Shown: piece by piece, positions 34,948 through 43,905 of the stretch | How the letters are laid out: each line of letters begins with the position of its first letter | Numbering within the stretch: position 1 is the stretch's first letter | Source: Flavobacterium proteolyticum | GTDB taxonomy: Bacteria; Bacteroidota; Bacteroidia; Flavobacteriales; Flavobacteriaceae | Direction of reading: 5' to 3' | Assembly (NCBI RefSeq): GCF_015223105.1 | Contig: NZ_JADFTZ010000001.1 | Span: forward strand, 372,001 to 436,000 | DNA length: 64,000 nt | The notes under the pieces: model-generated | The model's database searches: none | What the model was told of the DNA's origin: nothing | The model's input: the letters and a program-made list of their open reading frames with translations, nothing else | Program-made: the position numbers and the translations under genes

Positions 34948-35529
34948 TTATAAATTTTTTAAAGCTTGTTTTATTAAGTTTTCCACAGAGGCATTTGGGG
35001 TATCTCTTATAATTTTATCAATAACTTTTTCGGCTGCTTTTCTTGCAAATCCTAAAACTTCTAAAGCAGATAACGCTTCATCTTTGTTTGTATTGCTTTC
35101 AACAACAGAAACTTCATCTAAATTGTACACTTTTAACACTTTTTCTTTTAAATCTAAGATAATTCGTTGTGCTGTTTTAGCTCCAATACCTTTCATCGAT
35201 TGAATCGTTGCCACATCATTCGCCGCAATAGCCTGAATAATTTGTGCTGGCGCTAAAGACGACAACATTGTTCTTGCTGTACTGGCACCAACACCCGAAA
35301 CCGAAAGCAATAACTTAAAAAGTTCTCTTTCCTGTTTTTCTACAAATCCGAACAAACTATGCGAATCTTCTTTAACTTGAAGAAACGTATATAATTTCAA
35401 ACTCTCAGAATCTGGAATTAATGAAAAAGTGTGTAGTGAAATATTAATATGATAGCCCACGCCATTGCAGTCAATTACAACTTCGGTAGGTGTTTTTTCA
35501 ACTAATCTTCCTTGAATGTGCGCTATCAT
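34948..35529 (-). CDS. ruvA: Holliday junction branch migration protein RuvA
   Basis: RuvA tetramers hold the Holliday junction and recruit the RuvB motor. The 193-residue protein starts M-I-A-H-I-Q-G-R-L-V-E-K with an OB-fold. It has two helix-hairpin-helix motifs (L-L-S-V-S-G-V-G-A-S-T-A and M-K-G-I-G-A-K-T-A-Q-R-I) and a C-terminal UBA-like domain that contacts RuvB (A-L-E-V-L-G-F near residue 150). It lies between maeB (12-base gap) and sprA (3-base gap), apart from ruvB about 5 kb upstream on the same strand. Confidence 0.96.
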   Translation of the reverse strand: MIAHIQGRLVEKTPTEVVIDCNGVGYHINISLHTFSLIPDSESLKLYTFLQVKEDSHSLFGFVEKQERELFKLLLSVSGVGASTARTMLSSLAPAQIIQAIAANDVATIQSMKGIGAKTAQRIILDLKEKVLKVYNLDEVSVVESNTNKDEALSALEVLGFARKAAEKVIDKIIRDTPNASVENLIKQALKNL

Positions 35530-35541
35530 ATAATGATATTC

Positions 35542-37824
35542 TTATTTGTTTTGTTTTCTACTTTTCTCTTGAGCATCTACAACAGCAACTGCTGCCATAT
35601 TTACCATTTCTTCAACACTTGCACCTAATTGAAAAACGTGAACTGGCTTGTCTAATCCTAAAATAATTGGACCAATAGATTCGGCTTTATTTAACTCTTT
35701 CAATAATTTGTAAGTAATATTAGCAGCGTCTAAGTTAGGAAAAATAAGTGTATTCACTTTTTTATTTACCAATTTTGAAAAAGGAAACTTACTTTTTAGC
35801 ATATCCGAATTCAAAGCAAAGTCAGTTTGAATCTCTCCATCTACAATTAAATCAGGAAAATTTTCATGTAAATAAGCTACAGCTTGACTAATTTTACTTG
35901 GACCTTCATTGTGTGATGAACCAAAATTAGAATACGAAACCATTGCAATCACTGGCTCCATACCAAACATTTTCACTGTTTTAGCAGTCATTAAAGCAAT
36001 TCTAGCTAAATCATCAGCTGAAGGATTTGGATTAATTGCGGTATCCGACAAGAAAATCGGACCTCTTGCCGTCATCATCATATTGGTTGTAGCAATTTTT
36101 GAAACACCAGGCGCTTTATCAATCAATTGCATTACCGGTTTAATGGTTGTTGGATAACTTCTTGAATATCCTGTCACCATAGCATCTGCTTCACCTGTAT
36201 TGACCATCATTAAACCAAAATAGTTGCGCTCACGCATCCATTTTTCTGCATCTAACAATGTGATTCCTTTGCGTTTTCTAGTTTCCCAAAAATGCTTCGC
36301 ATATTCTAGTCTCTTAGCTTCTGATTCTTTCGTTTTTGGATCAAAAATCGGCACTTCAGTATCAAAACCTATTTCCTCTTTTAATTCTTTGATTGTTTCT
36401 AAATTTCCTAATAAAATTGGGAAACCAATGCCTTCTTCGTGAACAATTTGAGCCGCTTTTAACACATCAATTTGATCGGCTTCAGCGAAAATGATACGTT
36501 TTGGATTCGTTCTTGCTCTATTGGTTAACAAACGAATCATTTTGTTATCAGAACCCATTCGTTCTAACAATTCGTCTTTGTATTTTTCCCAATCGGTAAT
36601 TGGCGCTGTAGCAACACCTGATTCCATGGCAGCTTTTGCTACGGCTGGAGGAACTGCTGCAATTAATCTTGGATCAAAAGGTTTTGGGATGATATAATCG
36701 CGACCAAAAGTTAATTTTGTTTCGCCATACGCAATATTCACTTGCTCTGGAACCGATTCTTTAGCTAATTCCGCTAAAGCTACAACGGCCGCTTTCTTCA
36801 TTTCCTCATTGATTTTTGTGGCTCTAACATCTAGCGCCCCTCTAAAAATAAATGGGAAACCTAATACATTATTTACTTGGTTAGGATGATCAGAACGACC
36901 TGTTGCCATAATGATATCTTTACGCGTATCAATCGCTAAATTGTAATTGATTTCTGGAGTAGGATTTGCCATTGCAAAAACTATAGGATTATCTGCCATT
37001 GACAATAACATTTCAGGTGTAACTATATCTCCAGATGACAATCCGATAAACACGTCAGCACCTTTCATAGCGTGAGCTAAATCATCGTAATGTTTATCCG
37101 TTGCATATCGGCGTTGCATATCGGTAACTCTTGGATCGTCTTTTCTTAAAGCTCCTTTACTGTTGAACATTACAACATTTTCTGGTTTCACTCCAAAAGA
37201 AACATATAAATTAGCACAAGCAATGGCAGCCGAACCAGCTCCAGAAATGACCATTTTCACTTCTTCCATTTTCTTGCCAGCTAACTCTACTGCATTCAAT
37301 AAAGCAGCTGATGAAATAATAGCAGTTCCGTGTTGGTCGTCGTGCATTACTGGAATATTTAACTCTTCTACCAAACGTCTTTCTATTTCGAAAGATTCTG
37401 GTGCTTTGATATCTTCTAAGTTAATTCCTCCAAAGGTTGGCGCAATATTTTTTACCGTTTCAATGAATTTATCTACGTCTTTAGTATCCACTTCAATATC
37501 AAATACATCAATATCAGCGAAGATTTTGAACAACAAACCTTTTCCTTCCATTACAGGTTTTGAAGCTTCTGGACCAATATCTCCTAAACCTAAAACAGCG
37601 GTTCCGTTTGAGATTACAGCGACTAAATTTCCTTTTGCGGTATATTTATAAACGTTGTTAACGTCTTTTTCAATTTCTAAACAAGGTTCTGCAACTCCTG
37701 GAGAATACGCTAATGCTAAATCTCTTTGTGTTGCATATTTTTTTGTGGGAACTACCTGAATTTTACCAGGTGTAGGCTTTGCGTGATATAATAAGGCTTC
37801 TCTACGTTTACTATCTTTATGCAT
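35542..37824 (-). CDS. maeB: NADP-dependent malic enzyme, fused to phosphotransacetylase-like domain
   Basis: This enzyme decarboxylates malate to pyruvate with NADPH formation. The 760 residues comprise an N-terminal malic enzyme half, with Y-S-P-G-V-A-E-P near 54, V-M-H-D-D-Q-H-G-T-A near 160 and a nucleotide-binding G-A-G-S-A-A. A C-terminal phosphate acetyltransferase-like half starts near residue 425 (R-I-I-F-A-E-A-D). This is the MaeB architecture, in which the second domain is usually a regulatory acetyl-CoA sensor rather than an enzyme. It is the first gene of the maeB-ruvA-sprA unit, with a -7 element 22 bases before the ATG. Confidence 0.95.
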   Translation of the reverse strand: MHKDSKRREALLYHAKPTPGKIQVVPTKKYATQRDLALAYSPGVAEPCLEIEKDVNNVYKYTAKGNLVAVISNGTAVLGLGDIGPEASKPVMEGKGLLFKIFADIDVFDIEVDTKDVDKFIETVKNIAPTFGGINLEDIKAPESFEIERRLVEELNIPVMHDDQHGTAIISSAALLNAVELAGKKMEEVKMVISGAGSAAIACANLYVSFGVKPENVVMFNSKGALRKDDPRVTDMQRRYATDKHYDDLAHAMKGADVFIGLSSGDIVTPEMLLSMADNPIVFAMANPTPEINYNLAIDTRKDIIMATGRSDHPNQVNNVLGFPFIFRGALDVRATKINEEMKKAAVVALAELAKESVPEQVNIAYGETKLTFGRDYIIPKPFDPRLIAAVPPAVAKAAMESGVATAPITDWEKYKDELLERMGSDNKMIRLLTNRARTNPKRIIFAEADQIDVLKAAQIVHEEGIGFPILLGNLETIKELKEEIGFDTEVPIFDPKTKESEAKRLEYAKHFWETRKRKGITLLDAEKWMRERNYFGLMMVNTGEADAMVTGYSRSYPTTIKPVMQLIDKAPGVSKIATTNMMMTARGPIFLSDTAINPNPSADDLARIALMTAKTVKMFGMEPVIAMVSYSNFGSSHNEGPSKISQAVAYLHENFPDLIVDGEIQTDFALNSDMLKSKFPFSKLVNKKVNTLIFPNLDAANITYKLLKELNKAESIGPIILGLDKPVHVFQLGASVEEMVNMAAVAVVDAQEKSRKQNK

Positions 37825-37846
37825 GGTTTTTTATTTTACTAACTTA

Positions 37847-37854
37847 CAAATATA
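37847..37854 (-). promoter_or_regulatory. Putative -7 promoter element for maeB-ruvA-sprA
   Basis: On the minus strand this reads TATATTTG, matching TAnnTTTG, 22 bases before the maeB start. Confidence 0.55.
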
Positions 37855-37932
37855 AGGGTATACGTATAAAATGAGAAATTATTTTGTTATTCTTTTGAAA
37901 AAAATTTTGAGAAATATTACAACAAAAAACAG

Positions 37933-38814
37933 TTATTTCTTTACCAAACCCTTCACCTTATTAAAAACAGTCATCAATAAAACAGCTACTAATCCGAACG
38001 CGATTCCCACGCCAAATTCAGCTAAAGTTGATGGAATACTATGTGGAATTAAATAATGAATGTATTCGATATTATGAATGAAAATTCCTCCTGAAACTAG
38101 GATAAGCGCAATCGTTCCTAATACAGCAAGTCCTTTAATTACTAATGGTAAAGCTTTAATTAAAATTCCTCCAAAATAAGACATAAACCCTTTGTTATCC
38201 GATTTTCTCATCAAATAAAAGCCCGCATCGTCCATTCTTACAATTAAAGCAACGATTCCGTAAACTCCAATAGTTGCTAAAACAGCCACTATACTAACAC
38301 TTATAATTTGGGTAATCAGATCATGTTGTTTCTCCATTGCCGTTCCAAGAGCGATAATGACAATTTCGAGTGATAAAATGAAATCGGTTTTAATAGCCGA
38401 ACTTACTTTTGTTTTTTCAGAATGTTCGTCATTTTCCTCCAATTTGCTTTCAGCGATAACTTCTTCTCCTTTTTTAGCACGATGAAAAAAGTATTCGATA
38501 ATTTTCTCCACACCTTCATAGGCTAAATAAACTCCTCCAATAATTAAAGCCGCTTTGATTGCTGGCGGATACAACCAATTCAAAACAAAAACAACCGGAA
38601 GAATAATCAACTTATTTATAAAAGAACCCTTTGTAATTGCCCACAACACTGGAATTTCTCTTGAAGCTAAAAAACCCGTTGCTTTTTCAGCATTTACGGC
38701 TAAGTCGTCTCCTAAGATTCCTGCTGTTTTTTTGGTTGCTAATTTACTAGTCATTGCTACATCGTCCATCAATGCAGCGATATCGTCTAAGATTGCGAAA
38801 AATCCTGATGCCAT
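37933..38814 (-). CDS. DUF808 family inner-membrane protein (YedI-like)
   Basis: The 293-residue protein begins M-A-S-G-F-F-A-I-L-D-D-I-A-A-L-M-D-D-V-A, the conserved start of the DUF808 family, and continues with T-K-K-T-A-G-I-L-G-D-D-L-A-V-N. Six or so hydrophobic helices follow, separated by a charged loop at about 115-140. The family (YedI in E. coli) has no established function. The gene stands alone, with a -7 element upstream. No terminator is obvious between its stop and maeB. Confidence 0.88.
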   Translation of the reverse strand: MASGFFAILDDIAALMDDVAMTSKLATKKTAGILGDDLAVNAEKATGFLASREIPVLWAITKGSFINKLIILPVVFVLNWLYPPAIKAALIIGGVYLAYEGVEKIIEYFFHRAKKGEEVIAESKLEENDEHSEKTKVSSAIKTDFILSLEIVIIALGTAMEKQHDLITQIISVSIVAVLATIGVYGIVALIVRMDDAGFYLMRKSDNKGFMSYFGGILIKALPLVIKGLAVLGTIALILVSGGIFIHNIEYIHYLIPHSIPSTLAEFGVGIAFGLVAVLLMTVFNKVKGLVKK

Positions 38815-38842
38815 AATTTTTAATTTTCTTTTTAATAACCCT

Positions 38843-38850
38843 CAAAGCTA
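38843..38850 (-). promoter_or_regulatory. Putative -7 promoter element for the DUF808 gene
   Basis: On the minus strand this reads TAGCTTTG, matching TAnnTTTG, 28 bases before the start codon at 38814. Confidence 0.5.
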
Positions 38851-38903
38851 CGTCAAAGTTTTCTTTTGGAAAATATTTTTTGTCTGAAAAGCGCTATACC
38901 ATT

Positions 38904-39830
38904 TTACTTCTTTAAGAAATTGATGTTACGAAGTAAGCCTTCATATTTGGTTCGTTTCACTGGAGAATTTTTAAATACTTTTTGAAACGTATCCACCGTA
39001 ATTTCTTCCCAATCCGATTTTGAGAAATTTAAAATATCCGAATTCGCTTGAAAAAGCGGTTCATTATGTGGCTTTGAAAATCGATTCCACGGACAAACGT
39101 CTTGGCAAACATCGCAACCAAACATCCAATCATCAAATTTACCTTTCATTTCTTGTGGTAAATTATCTTTTAATTCGATTGTAAAATAAGAAATACATTT
39201 GCTGCCATCCACCACATACGGAGCCACAATAGCTTCTGTAGGACATGCATCTAAACAAGCTGTGCAAGAACCACAATGATCAGTTGTTGGTAAATCGTAT
39301 TCTAATTCCAAATCAATAATTAATTCGGCAATAAAATAAAACGAACCTACTTTTTGCGTAATGAGATTGCTGTTTTTTCCAACCCAACCCAAGCCACTTT
39401 TTGCAGCCCAAGCTTTATCTAAAACCGGTGCCGAATCCACAAAAGCTCTTCCAGAAACTTCGCCAATTTCGGTTTGAATAAAATATAATAATTCTTTTAA
39501 CTTCTCTTTTATGACATGATGATAATCTTGCCCGTAAGCATACTTGGAAATCTTATACGAATCTTCATTTTGAAGTTCTGAAGGATAATAATTGAGCAAC
39601 AACGAAATCACACTTTTTGCTCCATCCACCAAAAGTGTTGGATTCAAGCGTTTGTCAAAATGGTTTTCCATATAACTCATTTGACCGTGCATGTTGTTGT
39701 TGAGCCAATTTTCAAGTCTTGGAGCTTCATGCTCTAGAAAACCAGCCTTGGAAATACCGCAAGACAAAAAGCCGAGTCTTTTGGATTCGGCTTTGATTAT
39801 TTGTGAGTATTTTTCTTTGTTGTTTATCAA
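38904..39830 (-). CDS. queG: Epoxyqueuosine reductase
   Basis: QueG reduces epoxyqueuosine to queuosine in tRNA with a cobalamin cofactor and two [4Fe-4S] clusters. The 308-residue protein shows a ferredoxin-like pair [12 protein letters not shown] near residue 191 and [10 protein letters not shown] near 247. The catalytic-region Asp is in [11 protein letters not shown] near 128. It begins one base after the ruvB stop, so it is cotranscribed with ruvB. The two share no obvious function. Confidence 0.95.
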   Translation of the reverse strand: MINNKEKYSQIIKAESKRLGFLSCGISKAGFLEHEAPRLENWLNNNMHGQMSYMENHFDKRLNPTLLVDGAKSVISLLLNYYPSELQNEDSYKISKYAYGQDYHHVIKEKLKELLYFIQTEIGEVSGRAFVDSAPVLDKAWAAKSGLGWVGKNSNLITQKVGSFYFIAELIIDLELEYDLPTTDHCGSCTACLDACPTEAIVAPYVVDGSKCISYFTIELKDNLPQEMKGKFDDWMFGCDVCQDVCPWNRFSKPHNEPLFQANSDILNFSKSDWEEITVDTFQKVFKNSPVKRTKYEGLLRNINFLKK

Positions 39831-39831
39831 A

Positions 39832-40854
39832 TTAGAACAATCCTCCTTGGATATTGTGTTTAATTTTTCCTAGATGCTTATAAGCTTTTTCAGTCACTTC
39901 TCTTCCGCGAGGTGTTCTAATTATAAAACCCTCCTGAATTAAAAAAGGTTCGTATACTTCTTCAATGGTTTCTCCACTTTCGGAAACTGCAGTAGCTAAT
40001 GTTGTTAATCCAACTGGCCCACCTTTGAATTTATCAATTATCGTAGACAGAATTTTATTATCCATTTCGTCTAATCCGTGAGCATCCACATTAAGTGCTT
40101 TTAATGCGAATTTTGCAATTTCAATATCGATTTTACCATTTCCTTTGATTTGAGCAAAATCTCGCACACGACGTAACAAAGCATTGGCTATACGAGGTGT
40201 TCCTCTACTTCTCCCAGCGATTTCAATTGCCGCTTCCATAGTTATAGGCATTTTTAAAATAGAAGAACTACGTTGCACAATTGTGGTTAACAATTCGGTA
40301 TTGTAATATTGTAAACGACTTTGAATTCCGAAACGAGCTCGCATAGGCGCGGTTAATAATCCCGAACGAGTAGTTGCACCGACTAATGTAAACGGATTCA
40401 AATTGATTTGAACGGTTCTTGCATTTGGACCCGATTCAATCATAATATCAATCTTGAAATCTTCCATTGCAGAATATAAATATTCTTCAACAATTGGGCT
40501 TAAACGATGAATTTCATCAATGAATAAAACATCCCTTTCTTCAAGATTCGTCAATAAACCAGCTAAATCACCAGGTTTATCTAAAACGGGTCCTGAAGTG
40601 ATTTTAATTCCAACTCCTAATTCGTTGGCCAAAATATTTGCCAAAGTAGTTTTCCCTAAACCTGGAGGTCCATGAAATAAGGTATGATCTAAAGCTTCTT
40701 TACGCAAATTAGCTGCTTGAACAAAGACAGTCAAATTCTCTAAAACTTGATCCTGACCCGTAAAGTCATCAAAACTTAATGGGCGTAACGCTTTTTCGAT
40801 ATCAATATCTTGCGAAGAAAACGATTCTTTATTGGGATTTAAATTTTCATTCAT
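39832..40854 (-). CDS. ruvB: Holliday junction branch migration DNA helicase RuvB
   Basis: RuvB is the AAA+ hexameric motor that pulls DNA through the RuvA-bound junction. The 340-residue protein has [11 protein letters not shown] near residue 26, Walker [11 protein letters not shown] near 64, Walker [10 protein letters not shown] near 115, sensor 1 G-A-T-T-R-S-G-L-L near 163, and the C-terminal winged helix (I-R-T-P-R-G-R near 320). It heads a ruvB-queG pair. A -7 element lies only four bases before the ATG. Confidence 0.97.
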   Translation of the reverse strand: MNENLNPNKESFSSQDIDIEKALRPLSFDDFTGQDQVLENLTVFVQAANLRKEALDHTLFHGPPGLGKTTLANILANELGVGIKITSGPVLDKPGDLAGLLTNLEERDVLFIDEIHRLSPIVEEYLYSAMEDFKIDIMIESGPNARTVQINLNPFTLVGATTRSGLLTAPMRARFGIQSRLQYYNTELLTTIVQRSSSILKMPITMEAAIEIAGRSRGTPRIANALLRRVRDFAQIKGNGKIDIEIAKFALKALNVDAHGLDEMDNKILSTIIDKFKGGPVGLTTLATAVSESGETIEEVYEPFLIQEGFIIRTPRGREVTEKAYKHLGKIKHNIQGGLF

Positions 40855-40858
40855 GTAA

Positions 40859-40866
40859 CAAAGATA
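40859..40866 (-). promoter_or_regulatory. Putative -7 promoter element for ruvB-queG
   Basis: On the minus strand this reads TATCTTTG, matching TAnnTTTG, ending four bases from the ruvB ATG. The message would be leaderless or nearly so. It sits just downstream of the coxA terminator. Confidence 0.5.
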
Positions 40867-40875
40867 ATAAAGTTA

Positions 40876-40908
40876 TAAAATAAAAAACCTCTCAAATTGA
40901 GAGGTTTT
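40876..40908 (-). terminator. Intrinsic terminator after the act-cox operon
   Basis: AAAACCTCTCAA and TTGAGAGGTTTT are perfect complements around a minimal loop, followed on the minus strand by a T-rich tract. It lies 18 bases beyond the coxA stop. Confidence 0.87.
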
Positions 40909-40926
40909 CTATACTATTTTAAAATC

Positions 40927-42693
40927 TTAATGATGTAATTGCTCTTCACCTTCCTTCATGGGAACAACTTGAGGAACGAAATCTTCATCATGACCTGGTT
41001 TACTGTAGTCGTAAGGCCATCTGTGTACTTCAGGAATTTCTCCTGGCCAGTTTCCGTGAATATGTTCCACTGGTGTAGTCCATTCTAAAGTATTCGATTT
41101 CCAAGGGTTTTGAGTTGCTTTCTTACCATAGAAAATGCTATAGAAGAAGTTCCAGAAGAATATGATTTGGAACGCAGCTCCTACGATTGCAAACATAGTA
41201 ATCAATACGTTTACGTCAGCTAATTCATCAAATAATGGGAAAGCAGAGTTGGTGTAGTAACGTCTTGGTAAACCAGCCATTCCAATAAAGTGCATTGGAA
41301 AGAAAACTCCGTAAGCACAAACAGCTGTTACCCAAAAGTGAACATAACCTAAGTTTTTATTCATCATTCTACCAAACATTTTAGGGAACCAGTGGTAAAC
41401 ACCAGCAAAAAATCCATATAATGCAGAGATACCCATTACTAAGTGGAAGTGAGCCACTACGAAATATGTATCATGAACGTTGATATCTAAAGTTGAATCT
41501 CCAAGAATAATACCTGTTAAACCTCCAGTAATGAAAGTAGATACTAATCCAATAGAGAACAACATAGCAGGATTTAACTGTAAGTTACCTTTCCATAATG
41601 TAGTAATATAGTTAAATGCTTTTACTGCTGATGGAATTGCAATCAACAATGTTGTAAAAGTAAATACTGAACCTAAGAAAGGATTCATACCTGATACGAA
41701 CATGTGGTGACCCCAAACAATAGTTGATAAAAATGCAATTGCTAAAATAGAAGCAATCATTGCACGGTAACCAAAGATTGGTTTTCTAGAGTTGGTAGCA
41801 ATAATTTCGGATGTAATACCTAAAGCAGGTAATAATACGATGTAAACCTCAGGGTGACCTAAGAACCAAAATAAGTGCTCGAATAATACAGGAGATCCAC
41901 CTTGGTAATGTAAAACTTCACCTTGAATGAAAATATCTGATAAGAAGAATGATGTTCCAAAACTTCTATCGAAGATTAATAATAATGCCGCAGAAAATAA
42001 TACTGGGAAAGACACGATACCAATAATAGCTGTTACGAAGAAAGCCCAAACAGTTAATGGTAATCTTGTCATTGTCATTCCTTTAGTTCTTAAGTTGATT
42101 ACAGTTACAACATAGTTCAAAGATCCCATTAAAGAAGATGCGATGAAAATAGCCATAGATGATAACCATAAAGTCATACCTAAACCTGAACCAGGAATAG
42201 CTTGTGGTAAAGCACTTAAAGGAGGATAAATTGTCCAACCCGCAGATGCTGGTCCTGATTCAACAAATAAAGAACAAATCATGATAACACAAGAAACGAA
42301 GAACAACCAAAAAGAAAGCATGTTCATGAATCCTGAAGCCATATCACGAGCTCCAATTTGTAATGGAATTAATAAGTTACTAAATGTACCACTTAAACCA
42401 GCAGTAAGTACAAAGAATACCATGATTGTTCCGTGAATAGTTACCAACGCAAGGTAAATATCATTACGCATTACTCCATCAGGTGCAAAATTATCACCTA
42501 AGAATACTTTGAAAATTTCGAAAGATTCTTCTGGCCATGCAATTTGCATACGGAAGAATAAAGATAAAACAACTCCAACAATACCCATCAATAAACCTGA
42601 AATAAGGTATTGCTTTGCTATCATTTTGTGATCAAGACTAAAGATGTATTTAGTAATGAATGTTTCTTTATGATGACCGTGTTCGTGTGACAT
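40927..42693 (-). CDS. coxA: Cytochrome c oxidase subunit I
   Basis: This is the catalytic subunit of the aa3-type oxidase. The 588-residue protein has about twelve helices. The heme a and heme a3-CuB region is visible in W-F-L-G-H-P-E-V-Y-I (with the D-channel Glu and the cross-linked Tyr), W-G-H-H-M-F-V-S-G-M, and V-H-D-T-Y-F-V-V-A-H-F-H near residue 415. D-channel residues in S-N-L-L-I-P-L-Q-I-G-A-R-D are present. It is the last gene of the act-cox operon, 32 bases after coxB. Subunits III and IV are encoded at 19-21 kb. Confidence 0.96.
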   Translation of the reverse strand: MSHEHGHHKETFITKYIFSLDHKMIAKQYLISGLLMGIVGVVLSLFFRMQIAWPEESFEIFKVFLGDNFAPDGVMRNDIYLALVTIHGTIMVFFVLTAGLSGTFSNLLIPLQIGARDMASGFMNMLSFWLFFVSCVIMICSLFVESGPASAGWTIYPPLSALPQAIPGSGLGMTLWLSSMAIFIASSLMGSLNYVVTVINLRTKGMTMTRLPLTVWAFFVTAIIGIVSFPVLFSAALLLIFDRSFGTSFFLSDIFIQGEVLHYQGGSPVLFEHLFWFLGHPEVYIVLLPALGITSEIIATNSRKPIFGYRAMIASILAIAFLSTIVWGHHMFVSGMNPFLGSVFTFTTLLIAIPSAVKAFNYITTLWKGNLQLNPAMLFSIGLVSTFITGGLTGIILGDSTLDINVHDTYFVVAHFHLVMGISALYGFFAGVYHWFPKMFGRMMNKNLGYVHFWVTAVCAYGVFFPMHFIGMAGLPRRYYTNSAFPLFDELADVNVLITMFAIVGAAFQIIFFWNFFYSIFYGKKATQNPWKSNTLEWTTPVEHIHGNWPGEIPEVHRWPYDYSKPGHDEDFVPQVVPMKEGEEQLHH

Positions 42694-42725
42694 ACTAATT
42701 CTATTATATGTGATATAAAAATAAC

Positions 42726-43886
42726 TTATTTAATAACTTGAGCTACAACTTTAGTTGAATCAACGGCTACTGCAGTAGTAGCTTCAGCAGGAGCTGCTGC
42801 AGGTGCAGGAGCATTAGCTTCTTTCCATTGTTGTGCTAATGTAGGTTTTTCAGCTAACCATTTTTTGAAATCTGCTGGTGTATCTACAACAATTTTCATT
42901 TGCATATTGTAGTGAGACGCACCACAAATTTTATTACATAATAATAAATAATCAAATGTATAAGGATCTAAAGCAGTTCCGCCTTCAGCAACAATTTTTT
43001 TACTGTTCTCAGTACGGATTTTATTAATTTTATTCACTTTAGCCATAATAGCTTCATCATTTCTCATATCAGCTGTTGTAACTGTTGGAGTAAATGCAAA
43101 CTGAGTAATCATACCTGGAACACAGTTCATTTGTGCTCTAAAGTGAGGCATATAAGCTGAGTGTAAAACGTCTTGAGAACGCATTTTGAAAATTACTTTT
43201 TTACCAACTGGCAAATGTAATTCCGTTACTACTTTATCATCTTGAGCAGCTGGATCAGCTAAATCAACACCTAAAGTATTAATTCCTTCAATTAATCTAA
43301 CGTTTGCTTTTCCTAATGTTTTATCATCACCTGCATAACGTGCTTCCCAACCGAATTGTTTTGCATATAATTCGATAACGATAGCATCTTGCTTGTCTTC
43401 TTCATCAACAAACATAATGTTATTCCAAGTATATAAACCGTACATAATTAAACCTGCTAAAACAATAACTGGAATAATTGTCCAAATAGCCTCTAACTTG
43501 TTGTTATCTGCAAAATATAATGCTTTTTGACCTTCTTTACCTCTGTATTTAAAAGCAAAGTAGTGTAATAAGAATTGAGTAATAGTTTGAACAAAGAAAA
43601 TCAGTGCCATAGAAATAGCCATCAAATTATCTACGTCTTTACCATGCTCAGAAGCTGGAGTCCCTAATACTAAATCACTCCAAGAATATAATGAATAAAT
43701 AGTGAATAGATAAATGAAACCAACAAAGGCAAACATTAAGTAACCATTAACACTATTATCTTTGTCATTTGCAATTTCGTCATTGTCTGAAGAACCGCCA
43801 ATTTGGGTTAAATCAAAAATTTTAGTTAATTGCCAAATTGCAATACCGACTAGAACTAAAATTATAAATACCAAGAAACTTGTCAT
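42726..43886 (-). CDS. coxB: Cytochrome c oxidase subunit II
   Basis: Subunit II takes electrons at its CuA centre and passes them to heme a. The 386-residue protein has an extra N-terminal helix, two further hydrophobic segments and a cupredoxin domain. The CuA ligands are visible as D-V-L-H-S-A-Y and C-N-K-I-C-G-A-S-H-Y-N-M (Cys317, Cys321, His325, Met328). The residue between the cysteines is Lys319, where most oxidases have Glu. There is no CxxCH, so this is aa3 rather than caa3, and electrons must arrive from ActA or ActE hemes. The C-terminus is an Ala/Pro-rich tail. Confidence 0.94.
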   Translation of the reverse strand: MTSFLVFIILVLVGIAIWQLTKIFDLTQIGGSSDNDEIANDKDNSVNGYLMFAFVGFIYLFTIYSLYSWSDLVLGTPASEHGKDVDNLMAISMALIFFVQTITQFLLHYFAFKYRGKEGQKALYFADNNKLEAIWTIIPVIVLAGLIMYGLYTWNNIMFVDEEDKQDAIVIELYAKQFGWEARYAGDDKTLGKANVRLIEGINTLGVDLADPAAQDDKVVTELHLPVGKKVIFKMRSQDVLHSAYMPHFRAQMNCVPGMITQFAFTPTVTTADMRNDEAIMAKVNKINKIRTENSKKIVAEGGTALDPYTFDYLLLCNKICGASHYNMQMKIVVDTPADFKKWLAEKPTLAQQWKEANAPAPAAAPAEATTAVAVDSTKVVAQVIK

Positions 43887-43905
43887 TTTTATTTCTTTTT
43901 AACTA

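Noticed and set aside
37163..37651. 162-codon open frame on the plus strand within maeB
   Set aside because: It is antisense to a canonical malic enzyme and has low-complexity Ser/Ile-rich translation with no start context, so it is a shadow frame.
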